64,000 bases of DNA from Streptomyces sclerotialus (lineage in GTDB: Bacteria > Actinomycetota > Actinomycetes > Streptomycetales > Streptomycetaceae). The stretch is taken from the NCBI RefSeq assembly GCF_040907265.1, contig NZ_JBFOHP010000002.1, forward strand, positions 7,936,001-8,000,000, read 5' to 3'. Of the stretch, positions 17,484 through 25,360 are shown piece by piece. How positions within the stretch are numbered: the stretch's first letter is position 1; each line of letters starts with the position of its first letter. The position numbers and the translations under genes were made by a program. A model generated the notes under the pieces. It was given only the letters and a program-made list of their open reading frames with translations, ran no database searches and had not been told where the DNA came from.

Positions 17484-17527
17484 TCCGGGCGAACGGAAGG
17501 TGATCTCTGGGTCACGGTCAGGTGAAC
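17484..17527 (-). promoter_or_regulatory. PHO box (four 11-nt direct repeats) upstream of pstS-like gene
   Basis: On the minus strand: GTTCACCTGAC (17527-17517), CGTGACCCAGA (17516-17506), GATCACCTTCC (17505-17495), GTTCGCCCGGA (17494-17484). Contiguous 11-nt units with a GTTCACC core are the known Streptomyces PhoP operator architecture. It sits 95-138 bp before the pstS-like GTG and downstream of the chitinase stop. Confidence 0.8.
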
Positions 17528-17569
17528 GGCGCCTCGCCCGCTCTCGTACGGGCGCCGTGCGGGCTGCCG

Positions 17570-19291
17570 CTACGGCAGTGCGTGCACGTGCGGCCCGACC
17601 GCGTTGGACCAGGCGTTGCCGCTGGTCGCGTCCCAGTTGGTGGACCAGGTCATCGCGCCGCGCAGGGTGGGGTAGGTCTTGGCGGGCTTGAAGGTACCGC
17701 AGCCGGTGCCCTTGGTGAGGCAGTCCAGCGCGGCGTTGACGACGCTCGGTGCCACGTAGCCGCTGCCGGCCCCGCGCGTGGAGGCGGGCACGCCGATCCC
17801 GACCTGCGAGGGGTCCAGCCCGCCTTCGAGCTGGATGCAGGCCAGCGCGGTCAGGAAGTCCACCGAGCCCTGGCTGTAGACCTTGCCGTCGCAGCCGAGC
17901 ATCGAGCCGCTGTTGTAGTACTGCATGTTGACGACGGTCAGGATGTCCTTGATGTTCAGCGCCGTCCTGAAGTAGCTGCCCGATGTGGACTGCATGTCGA
18001 TGGTCTGCGGTGCCATGGTGATGACGAGGCCGCTGCCCGCCTTCTGCGACAGGGAGCGCAGTGCCTGCGTCATGTAGGTGGGGTTGAGGCCGTTCTCCAG
18101 GTCGATGTCGACGCCGTTGAAGCCGTACTCCCGCATCAGCGCGTACACACTGTTCGCGAAGTTCGTGGCGGAGGCCGCGTCGTTGACGGAGACGGTGCCC
18201 TTCTCGCCGCCGACCGAGATGACGACCGTCTTGCCGGCCGCCTGCTTGGCCTTGATGTCGGCCTTGAACTGCTCGACGGTGTAGCCGTTCAGGCCCGCGG
18301 TGTCGAGGTTGAAGGTGACGGCACCGGGCGTGCTGGTGGCGTCGGCGAAGGAGACGGCGATGATGTCGTACTGGCCCGGTACGTCGCTGATCTTCTGGAC
18401 GGCGGCGCCGTTGTTGAAGTTCTGCCAGTAGCCGGTGACCGCGTGCTTGGGCACCGCCGGGTTGCCGCCGGAGCCGCCGTCGGGTGCCGTGGTGGCGGTG
18501 ACCTGGGCCGACTTGGCGGATTCACCGGCCGCGTTGGTGGCCGCCACCTGGAAGCGGTACGCGGTGGCCGGGCTGAGGCCGGTGACCGTCGCCGAGGTGC
18601 CGCTGACGGCCTGCACCTTGGTGCCGTCGCGGTAGACGGTGTAGCCGGTGGCGTCCTTGGCGGCGTTCCAGGAGAGCGCGACCGAGGAGGAGGTCACGGT
18701 GGTGACGGTGAGGCCGGCCGGGGTGGCGGGCACGCCGGGCACCGGGTCGGTGCCGCCTCCGCCGTCGGGCCCGAAGACGCTGAGGTCGTCGGCGAAGTAG
18801 GCGGCCTGCCCGTACCAGCCGTGCGTGTAGACGGTCACGGACGTGGTGTTCGGCCCGGTGGTGAAGCTCGTGTTCAGCTGCTGCCAGTCGGAACCGCCCT
18901 GCGTCCAGGTCGACACGTCGGTGGTACCGGTGCCCGATGCGCCGAGGTAGACGTACGCGCCCTGGACGTACGCGCTGAGCTTGTACGTCGAGCCGGGCTT
19001 GACCGCCACGGTCTGGGAGCACCTGGCGTTGTCGGAGCCGGCCGGGGTGGCCTTCAGGGCGCTCGTACCACCGTGCACGGGGCTCGTGACGGTCGTGCCG
19101 CTGCCGTTCGAGCAGGTCCAGTTGGTCAGGCCCGACTCGTAGCCGGAGTTCTTGGCGACGTTGACGTCGGCCGCCGGCGCTGCGGCCGCCTGGACGCCGC
19201 CCGCCGCGAACGCGGCGGCCGCGAGGGCCGCGAGCACGGTGGTGCGCCACCGTCTGTGCCGGGCGGGTCTGACTCTTGCGGTACGGGGCAT
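17570..19291 (-). CDS. secreted GH18 chitinase with carbohydrate-binding and fibronectin III domains
   Basis: 573 residues from ATG 19291 (GGAGAC upstream). A signal peptide occupies about 1-41. A jelly-roll carbohydrate-binding domain covers about 42-175 (NVAKNSGYESGLTNWTC...FADDLSVFG), a fibronectin type III domain about 190-268 and the GH18 catalytic barrel about 282-573. The catalytic motif is NGVDIDLE with Asp395, Asp397 and proton donor Glu399; the substrate-assisting strand VVISVGGEKG precedes it. It hydrolyses beta-1,4-GlcNAc bonds in chitin outside the cell. The promoter contains a dre-like palindrome, so DasR/GlcNAc control is likely. Confidence 0.95.
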   Translation of the reverse strand: MPRTARVRPARHRRWRTTVLAALAAAAFAAGGVQAAAAPAADVNVAKNSGYESGLTNWTCSNGSGTTVTSPVHGGTSALKATPAGSDNARCSQTVAVKPGSTYKLSAYVQGAYVYLGASGTGTTDVSTWTQGGSDWQQLNTSFTTGPNTTSVTVYTHGWYGQAAYFADDLSVFGPDGGGGTDPVPGVPATPAGLTVTTVTSSSVALSWNAAKDATGYTVYRDGTKVQAVSGTSATVTGLSPATAYRFQVAATNAAGESAKSAQVTATTAPDGGSGGNPAVPKHAVTGYWQNFNNGAAVQKISDVPGQYDIIAVSFADATSTPGAVTFNLDTAGLNGYTVEQFKADIKAKQAAGKTVVISVGGEKGTVSVNDAASATNFANSVYALMREYGFNGVDIDLENGLNPTYMTQALRSLSQKAGSGLVITMAPQTIDMQSTSGSYFRTALNIKDILTVVNMQYYNSGSMLGCDGKVYSQGSVDFLTALACIQLEGGLDPSQVGIGVPASTRGAGSGYVAPSVVNAALDCLTKGTGCGTFKPAKTYPTLRGAMTWSTNWDATSGNAWSNAVGPHVHALP

Positions 19292-19376
19292 GGCTGTCTC
19301 CGCTGCAGGAAAGGGAGGCGTCCGCGGGAGGCGTCCCGGGACGGTTCAGGAGACGGCGGCCACCGTGTCTGCGCTA

Positions 19377-19405
19377 AAAATGGTTCAGACCAATGCTGTT
19401 GTCAA
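19377..19405 (-). promoter_or_regulatory. chitinase promoter with dre-like (DasR) operator
   Basis: On the minus strand TTGACA (19405-19400) is followed after 17 bp by CATTTT (19382-19377). Lying over spacer and -10 is ATTGGTCTGAACCATT (19394-19379), close to the DasR consensus A(G/C)TGGTCTAGACCA(G/C)T. The start codon is about 85 bp downstream. Confidence 0.65.
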
Positions 19406-19408
19406 GGG

Positions 19409-20608
19409 TCACCGCGAGGGCCGGTCGCTCTTCCGCGGCCGGGGCGCCACGTCCTGCGGGAAGGTCAGCTCGCCGCCCATCCACCGCATCGCCGGAGTGA
19501 TCTCCTGCCGCCAGGTCGTGAAGTGGTGGCTGCCCCGGGGCAGGACGATGGAGTCCACGGTCATCGGCGGTTTCGCCGCACGCACGAACCGCATCGTGTC
19601 GGCGTAACCGGGCTCGCCCCGCCTGCTGCTGGCCACCAGCACGGAGATCCGCGGCACCGGCCGGTGCGCCAGCCGCCAGAACAGGTCGTGCTCGCGCTGC
19701 CGCTGGGCCGCCCGCGGCCCGGACCCGAAGAGACTGCCGGTGGTCAGGTCGTCCCGGATCCGGTAGTCGGCGGAGAGGGCGACCGCAGAGGTGTAGACAC
19801 CGGGGTTGCGCAGGGCGAGTTCGAGGGCGCAGGTGCCACCGGAGGAGTAGCCGAGGGCTCCCCAGGCGCTCGGGTCGTGGCCGACGCGGTAGGCCGACTT
19901 CAGCGCGTCCGGCAGGTCCTTGGTGAAGAACGTCTCGGCCTGCGGCCCGCCGGGCACGTCCACGCACTGGGTGTCCCGCGGCGGCGCGATGGTCGGTCGG
20001 ATCATCACCACGACGGTCGGCTGCATCGCGTGCCGCGCGATCAGCCGCCCCGCGGTCTGCGGCACCTGGAGGTACTGCGCGAGATTCATGATGCCGCCGG
20101 GATAGCCGCTGATCGCGACGATGACGGGGAACCGCTGCCGGTGGAACTGGCGTTGGAAGTACTGCGGCGGCAGATAGACGAAGGCCGGATTCGCCACCCT
20201 GGTACGGCGCCCCATGATCCGTACGGACTCCACCTTGCCGGCCTTCTCCGGCGGGCCCGCGGGCAGCCCCGTCACCCGGTCCAGGCCCTGCGGCCCGGCC
20301 GCTTGCACCAGCCCGCCCCGCACCCCGGCGGCCACGTCCCGGCCGTGGTGCCGGATGACCGACACCGGCGCCTGCTCGTTGCGTCCGAGCAGCTCGTCCC
20401 ACGAGCCGTAGAACTCGAAAGCGGAGTTGACGCCCAGGGCCAGCGCGCAGACGATCGCGAGCTGGGTGACGGCGATCGAGGCGAGCCGGCCCAGCACGGG
20501 CCGGAGCCCGCGCCCGGCCAGCCGAGGCCAGCCCCACACCGTGAGGACCACACAGAGCACGGCGGCCACCGCCACCGCGGATACGAGCGCTTGGCTGGTC
20601 AGCCCCAT
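19409..20608 (-). CDS. membrane-anchored alpha/beta hydrolase, esterase D / mycolyltransferase-like
   Basis: 399 residues from ATG 20608. Two N-terminal hydrophobic segments (ALVSAVAVAAVLCVVLTVWGW and ASIAVTQLAIVCALALGV) anchor it, with the catalytic part outside the membrane. The hydrolase domain opens NPAFVYLPPQYF.....FPVIVAISGYPGG, has nucleophile elbow GYSSGGTCALELA, and ends with a histidine in PRGSHHFTTWRQEI. This is the antigen-85/S-formylglutathione-hydrolase-like esterase group frequent in actinomycetes. Substrate unknown. It lies between the chitinase promoter and a strong terminator, as a single gene. Confidence 0.8.
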   Translation of the reverse strand: MGLTSQALVSAVAVAAVLCVVLTVWGWPRLAGRGLRPVLGRLASIAVTQLAIVCALALGVNSAFEFYGSWDELLGRNEQAPVSVIRHHGRDVAAGVRGGLVQAAGPQGLDRVTGLPAGPPEKAGKVESVRIMGRRTRVANPAFVYLPPQYFQRQFHRQRFPVIVAISGYPGGIMNLAQYLQVPQTAGRLIARHAMQPTVVVMIRPTIAPPRDTQCVDVPGGPQAETFFTKDLPDALKSAYRVGHDPSAWGALGYSSGGTCALELALRNPGVYTSAVALSADYRIRDDLTTGSLFGSGPRAAQRQREHDLFWRLAHRPVPRISVLVASSRRGEPGYADTMRFVRAAKPPMTVDSIVLPRGSHHFTTWRQEITPAMRWMGGELTFPQDVAPRPRKSDRPSR

Positions 20609-20643
20609 GCACCCATCACTCCCACACGTCGAGACGTCCGGGG

Positions 20644-20682
20644 CCGGGCCGCCCGGCAACGCCTCTACGGCGGGCGGCCCGG
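20644..20682. terminator. terminator hairpin after the CoA-transferase gene
   Basis: Perfect 12-bp stem CCGGGCCGCCCG (20644-20655) / CGGGCGGCCCGG (20671-20682), 15-nt loop, located downstream of the minus-strand CoA-transferase stop and upstream of the membrane esterase start. Confidence 0.75.
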
Positions 20683-20753
20683 TCCCCGCTCACCGACTGG
20701 GAGGCGAGCGAAGCCCGGTGCGTTCCGGCTGGGACCGGTTCTCGCCAAGGGCC

Positions 20754-22250
20754 TCAGGCCCACTCGGGAGGGCACGAGCCCCGGGCCACCAGGGTGAACG
20801 GGTAGCGGCCCGGCGTGCCGGACATCCGGACCTGATCGGTGACGCCCTGATAGGTACCGAGCGGGGTCTCGTCCGTGAACGTCTCGGGGTCGAGGTAGGC
20901 ATGGCGCTCGCCGGTGCCGGCGACCTCGGTCGCGTACGCCTTGTCGAAGACGCCGAGGCTGAGGATCCACAGCGCGGCGCGGGTCAGCGAGACGTGCACC
21001 CGGTAGCTGCCGCCCTCGCGTGCCCGGCGGGCCAGCGCCTCGCTGACCCCGGCGGCCATCAGCCAGGAGACGATGTAGTCGTTGACCACCAGGATCGGCG
21101 GCAGGCCCGGCCGCTCGCCGTCGCCCTCCAGGTTCATCATGCCGACCAGGCTGCCCGCCGTCTGGTCGAAGCCGACCCGGTCCGCCCAGGGCCCGGTGGG
21201 CCCGTTGAGGGTGGCCGTCGCGTGCACGATGCCGGGCCGGACGGCCGCGGCCTGCTCCGGGCCCAGCCCGATGCTCTCCAGGTAGCCGGGGCGGCGGTTG
21301 GCGTAGAACACGTCGGCCCCGCCCAGCAGTTCGCGCAGCCGCGCCGAGCCGTCGGGGGAGCGCGGGTCGAGGGTGGCGGAGCGGACGCCGACGTTCGCCG
21401 TGGCGTACGTCGCGTCGTGCTCGTGCTCGCCCGGGCGCCAGATGTTCAGTACGTCGGCGCCGTGCAGGGCCAGCGCGCGGCCCGCGCCCGCACCGGCGAT
21501 CACATGCCCCATGCCCAGCGCCCGGATGCCCGACAGGGGCTGTTCGGCGCCCGCCGGCAGGGGCTCGGCCGGGCTGTCGCCGATCTTCTCGATCTGGACC
21601 AGCGGCAGGTGTGCGAGGTGATCGCGGTACTGCGGCTCGTCGAGCATCTCCAGCGGGGAGCGCAGCACCGGCAGCACGACTCCGGCTTCGACGGCGGCCT
21701 GCTCCAGGTCGGCGGCGTTCCACTTGGCGATGGCCGCGGCCACGGCGTCCGGGTCGTCCGGGGTGCCGAGCAGCTTCTGGGCGGCCGTCTTGATGCCGGG
21801 GTAGGGGTTCAGCGGCATCACCCAGCGCCCGTCGGCGGTGGGGTAGAAGGAGAAGCCGAGCGCCTGGTTCACATTGGAGGTGGAGGCCGGCGGATAGCCG
21901 TTCAGCAGCTCCCAGCGGCGGTCGTAGAACGGGCACAGCCGGTGCGGGGCGCTGCGCAGGTCGACGGCGATGTCCTGCCCGGCACCGCCGCGCAGCCGCC
22001 ACAGCTTGGCGATCGCGGCGGACTTGGCCGCGAGCGCGAGGGCGGCGGCCCCGCCCAGCCGCAGGGTGCTCGGTACGACCGGGTCGGCGCCGAGGAAGGT
22101 GACCTTGCCCCCGGTGTCCTCCGGGCTCATGCCGATGCCTGCCAGCACCTCGGCGAAGGCGGCCTCGACGTCGAAGGCGTCGTCGGTCGCCGGTGCGGCG
22201 ACGGCGGCCTGGATCCGCTGGGTGAGCTCCTGTGCGTGCCCGGTGGTCAT
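20754..22250 (-). CDS. CaiB/BaiF family (class III) CoA-transferase
   Basis: 498 residues from ATG 22250. Family features include the N-terminal SAPHRLCPFYDRRWELLNGYP segment, the central LPLVQIEKIGDSPAEPLPAG, and a second CaiB-like half with LSGIRALGMGHVIAGAGAGRALALHGADVLNIWRPG and FDQTAGSLVGMMNLEGDG. Class III enzymes move CoA between acids through an aspartyl-CoA intermediate. The protein appears to be a two-half arrangement, longer than the usual 400 residues. Its AAGGAG ribosome site overlaps the stop codon of the FUSC gene, 7 nt away, so the two are one operon. Substrate unknown, plausibly an aromatic or hydroxy acid. Confidence 0.85.
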   Translation of the reverse strand: MTTGHAQELTQRIQAAVAAPATDDAFDVEAAFAEVLAGIGMSPEDTGGKVTFLGADPVVPSTLRLGGAAALALAAKSAAIAKLWRLRGGAGQDIAVDLRSAPHRLCPFYDRRWELLNGYPPASTSNVNQALGFSFYPTADGRWVMPLNPYPGIKTAAQKLLGTPDDPDAVAAAIAKWNAADLEQAAVEAGVVLPVLRSPLEMLDEPQYRDHLAHLPLVQIEKIGDSPAEPLPAGAEQPLSGIRALGMGHVIAGAGAGRALALHGADVLNIWRPGEHEHDATYATANVGVRSATLDPRSPDGSARLRELLGGADVFYANRRPGYLESIGLGPEQAAAVRPGIVHATATLNGPTGPWADRVGFDQTAGSLVGMMNLEGDGERPGLPPILVVNDYIVSWLMAAGVSEALARRAREGGSYRVHVSLTRAALWILSLGVFDKAYATEVAGTGERHAYLDPETFTDETPLGTYQGVTDQVRMSGTPGRYPFTLVARGSCPPEWA

Positions 22251-22257
22251 CGGTCGG

Positions 22258-24462
22258 TCAGCTCCTTGTGCCGCGTGCTGTAGTGGCAGATTGCATCTGT
22301 GAGATCGGCCGGAATCGGCCGCCCTGGAGGCGGGCCTGCCCTTCGTGCCCGGCGGCCGGGGGAGCGGCCGCCCGGCCGGACTCCCCGTCCGCGGCCAGCC
22401 GGGAGACGAGCTCCTCGACGGCGGTCACGGTACGCAGGCACAGCGTGAGGGCCCGGCCGCGGGCGTGCGCGACCCCGTCCGGTGCGGCGTGGTCGACCAG
22501 GTCGGCGAGGCCGCTGCGGGTGGCCGTCGCGTCGAAGGCGGCGCGCAGCTCACCCTCGTGCGGGCGGCCCTTCGCGGCGACCACCGCGGCCAGCCCGGCC
22601 AGATGGTGGTCGAGGACGGCGGCGAACTCGGCGGTTTCCGGTACCGCGTCGGCGGTGCGGGCGGGCTGCCGGTCGTAGAGCACCGAAGCGCACTGGGTGA
22701 TCTCGTAGACCGACCGCTGGATCCCGGTCAGCTCGGCGGCGGTCCACCGGGAGCGGTGGCTGCGCGGCTCGTGGCCGAGGCTGGTGATCGCCCCGTCCAG
22801 CCGTTCCCGGGCCTGCCGGGCCTGCCGGCGCAGCACGTCGATCTCCGCCGGGTCCACGGCGCCGGCCTCGGCGTACCCGGTCACCAGCGCCGGCAGCAGC
22901 CGCCGCTGCACCCGCAGCCAGTCGGCGAGCAGGTCGTGCGTGCGGTGGTGGTGGTACGTCGGGATCGCCAGGAAGACCACCAGACCAAGCAGCGCGCCCA
23001 CGACGGTGTCGGCGGGGCGGCCCCACTCGACCAGGTGGGCGGCCGAGCCGAGGCGGGTGATCAGGAAGACGATCCACGCCGTGATGAAGAAGTTCAGTAC
23101 GAGCTGGCCGACCCGCAGGGTGAGGAAGACGCACGCCGCGAGGACCGTCGCCACCACCACGATCCAGCCGGCGTTCCAGCCGCCGGGCAGCAGTACCACC
23201 CATGCGGCGAGCCCGCCGAGGATCGAGCCGATCGGCCGGGCCCAGCCGCGGGCGAAGGTGTGCCCGTAGTCGGGGAAGAGCACCAGCATCGTGGTGAGCG
23301 CCGCCCAGAAGCCGTGGTCGGGCAGGGCGTGCCCCCAGAAGTCGCCGAACGCGCGGCCCGCCGCCTCACCGGCGGCCGTGCCGACCGCGATCCGGATGGC
23401 GTGCAGGAACAGCGGGGCACCGGGCCGCAGCTCGGCCCGCAGCCGGCGCCACCCGGAACGCACCGCGTTCTCGGCGGGAAAGGCGTCCAGGACCTGGTCG
23501 AGACCCTCGGGCCCGCGGGCCTCCAGCCAGTGGTCGGCCAGCCGCGCCGCCTCCCGGAGGCGGGCGCGCAGCGCCTCGGCCTCGGGGCCGCTCCAGGAGG
23601 CCGGCAGCCGCGTGGCCTCCGCGTCGGCGTCCTGCCGCCGGGCGGTCTGCACCGTACGGGCGACCGCGTCGAGCGCGTCGGCGATCGCCGCGCGCGGCAG
23701 GCTGTCCTTGCGCCCCGCACGCGGCATGAGCAGCAGTGCGCGCCGGATGCCCTCCGCCTCGGCGAGGAGGCCGTAGAGCGGCGCTGCGGCGGGGCGGGCG
23801 AAGGAGGGGAGCAGGTCCAGGGCCGCGCGGGCCGCCGTGAAGGGCGCCGACGAGCGGTACGGCGCTGGCTCGCCGGCCCGGGCGCTGTCCGCCAGGGTCC
23901 GGTAGACGGCCGCCACGGCCTTGCGCTGCGCCGGGTGCCGCCGGCCGTACGGCGGCAGCAGCTGGACGAGGACCACCAGGCCGGCGCCGGCCGCGATCCA
24001 CTGGACCATCGTCAGCCCGGCCGGGATGCCGGGGGAGAGGTCCGCGGTGATCATGAGGCCGATCGTGACCAGGCAGGCGCGGATGCCGGGGGCCACGCCC
24101 AGGGCGCGCCACAGGCCGGCGACGTAGGCCGCGACGGCGAGCACGATCAGGAACCACCAGCCCATCGGGTGGAGGTACACCCCGATCAGCGTGGCGAGGG
24201 TGAACCCGGCGCCGAGGGCGAGCGCGTTCACCGCCCGGTGCCGGATCGGGGCCAGCAGCGTGCCGATGCCGCAGATGAACGTCCCGACGGTCATCATGGC
24301 CCAGGCCAGCGGGTCGTCCAGCAGCCATCCGATGACCGATGCCGCGACGACCGCGAGCACGGCCCGGCCGATCGCCCAGGGATCCGAAAGTACGCGTTCC
24401 ACCTTCAGCGCCGCTCGGAAGCTGTGCTGGAGGGCGGAGCACCATGCCTTGACCTCACTCAT
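22258..24462 (-). CDS. FUSC-family inner-membrane protein (aromatic acid exporter-like)
   Basis: 734 residues from ATG 24462. It has the duplicated architecture of FUSC/YccS/AaeB proteins: an N-terminal block of about six membrane segments (residues about 30-180), a cytoplasmic helical domain, a second membrane block (about 400-540, FWAALTTMLVLFPDYGHTFARGWARPIGSILGGLAAW), then a cytoplasmic tail. These proteins export aromatic carboxylic acids or toxicants. The arrangement with a CoA-transferase suggests detoxification or handling of one carboxylic acid by both routes. The upstream region is AT-rich with ATTAGGTGTAGTATGC, probably a near-leaderless promoter. Confidence 0.8.
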   Translation of the reverse strand: MSEVKAWCSALQHSFRAALKVERVLSDPWAIGRAVLAVVAASVIGWLLDDPLAWAMMTVGTFICGIGTLLAPIRHRAVNALALGAGFTLATLIGVYLHPMGWWFLIVLAVAAYVAGLWRALGVAPGIRACLVTIGLMITADLSPGIPAGLTMVQWIAAGAGLVVLVQLLPPYGRRHPAQRKAVAAVYRTLADSARAGEPAPYRSSAPFTAARAALDLLPSFARPAAAPLYGLLAEAEGIRRALLLMPRAGRKDSLPRAAIADALDAVARTVQTARRQDADAEATRLPASWSGPEAEALRARLREAARLADHWLEARGPEGLDQVLDAFPAENAVRSGWRRLRAELRPGAPLFLHAIRIAVGTAAGEAAGRAFGDFWGHALPDHGFWAALTTMLVLFPDYGHTFARGWARPIGSILGGLAAWVVLLPGGWNAGWIVVVATVLAACVFLTLRVGQLVLNFFITAWIVFLITRLGSAAHLVEWGRPADTVVGALLGLVVFLAIPTYHHHRTHDLLADWLRVQRRLLPALVTGYAEAGAVDPAEIDVLRRQARQARERLDGAITSLGHEPRSHRSRWTAAELTGIQRSVYEITQCASVLYDRQPARTADAVPETAEFAAVLDHHLAGLAAVVAAKGRPHEGELRAAFDATATRSGLADLVDHAAPDGVAHARGRALTLCLRTVTAVEELVSRLAADGESGRAAAPPAAGHEGQARLQGGRFRPISQMQSATTARGTRS

Positions 24463-24495
24463 ATAGATGCATACTACACCTAATAGTGGAGGGTG

Positions 24496-24542
24496 TGCGA
24501 GCCGCCGGAGGGTGAACCGGGCCACCCTCATGACGGCTCGCA
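24496..24542. terminator. compound terminator hairpin after the nitroreductase gene
   Basis: Outer 9-bp stem TGCGAGCCG (24496-24504) / CGGCTCGCA (24534-24542) and inner 7-bp stem GAGGGTG (24508-24514) / CACCCTC (24523-24529), both perfect. It separates the nitroreductase gene from the FUSC promoter. Confidence 0.75.
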
Positions 24543-24558
24543 GCTGCGCCTGATCACC

Positions 24559-25293
24559 TCACCAGCCGTTGCGGTGGACGACCTCCGGGACGGGGCGCCG
24601 CCGCACCGGACCGAAATTGCCCCTCGGCCACCCCACGGGGATCGCGGCGAAGGTCCGCATCTCCTCGGGGATGCCCAGCGCCTGCTTCCACTCCGCCTCC
24701 AGCATCAGGTGCCAGATGGTGACGTTGGCGGCCAGGCCCAGGCCGCGCGCGGCGAGCAGCAGGTTCTGCATCCCCGGGTAGACGCATGAGCCCTCCGCGA
24801 GCGCCGTGAAGCGCTCCTGTGTCTGCGCCAGCTCCGCCGCCGCGGTCGTGCCCAGCGCCGCCACGTAGGCCCGCACCCCGGCCTCGTCCGACTGCAGCTC
24901 CGGCATGCGGTAGCAGGGGATGATCAGCGCGGGTGTCTCGGCGAAGTGGTCGCGCTGGTACTCGATCGCGGCGACCATCCGCCCGTACGCCGCCTCCGGC
25001 ATCCCCTCGGGCGCGTGCTTGCCCGTGGTGGCCAGATAGGCGTCGACACAGCGCTTCCACAGTGGTGCCAGCCGTGCCATGACGGCGGGATCGGTCACGA
25101 CGACGTACTCGTAACGCTGCATGTTGCCGCCGCTGGGGCCCCAGACGGCCGCCTGTATCAGCTGGTCCAGCAGCTCGTCGGGCACGGGATCGGGCTTGAG
25201 CCGGCGCATGGCGCGCATGGTCGACATCGTGTCGAACAGCGCCGGTTGACCGGCGGTCGGAGTGGCGGGCGCTGTGGTCGTGGTTGTGATCAT
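24559..25293 (-). CDS. nitroreductase-family FMN oxidoreductase
   Basis: 244 residues from ATG 25293. Nitroreductase hallmarks are STMRAMRRLKPDPVP near residue 25, AAVWGPSGGNMQRYEYVVV (FMN-binding Ser/Asn region), the mid-domain YPGMQNLLLAARGLGLAANVTIWH, and the C-terminal IPVGWPRGNFGPVRRRPVPEVVH. These dimeric flavoproteins reduce nitroaromatics, quinones or enones with NAD(P)H. It lies 67 bp after the NCS1 permease on the same strand, so it may be transcribed with it, but no shared pathway is evident. Confidence 0.88.
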   Translation of the reverse strand: MITTTTTAPATPTAGQPALFDTMSTMRAMRRLKPDPVPDELLDQLIQAAVWGPSGGNMQRYEYVVVTDPAVMARLAPLWKRCVDAYLATTGKHAPEGMPEAAYGRMVAAIEYQRDHFAETPALIIPCYRMPELQSDEAGVRAYVAALGTTAAAELAQTQERFTALAEGSCVYPGMQNLLLAARGLGLAANVTIWHLMLEAEWKQALGIPEEMRTFAAIPVGWPRGNFGPVRRRPVPEVVHRNGW

Positions 25294-25360
25294 GGGCGCC
25301 GAGTGTAGGGGCCGCGCCGTACGCCGGCACGGTCCGGCCGCGATCCCGTACGGCGGCCGC

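Noticed and set aside
17522..20797. Plus-strand open frame of 1091 codons
   Set aside because: Antisense to the chitinase and the membrane esterase, rich in Gly/Arg/Ala with no domain; a GC-rich shadow frame.
24493..24545. Small-RNA gene from the compound hairpin
   Set aside because: Position right after the nitroreductase stop and stem geometry fit a terminator; no promoter is visible.
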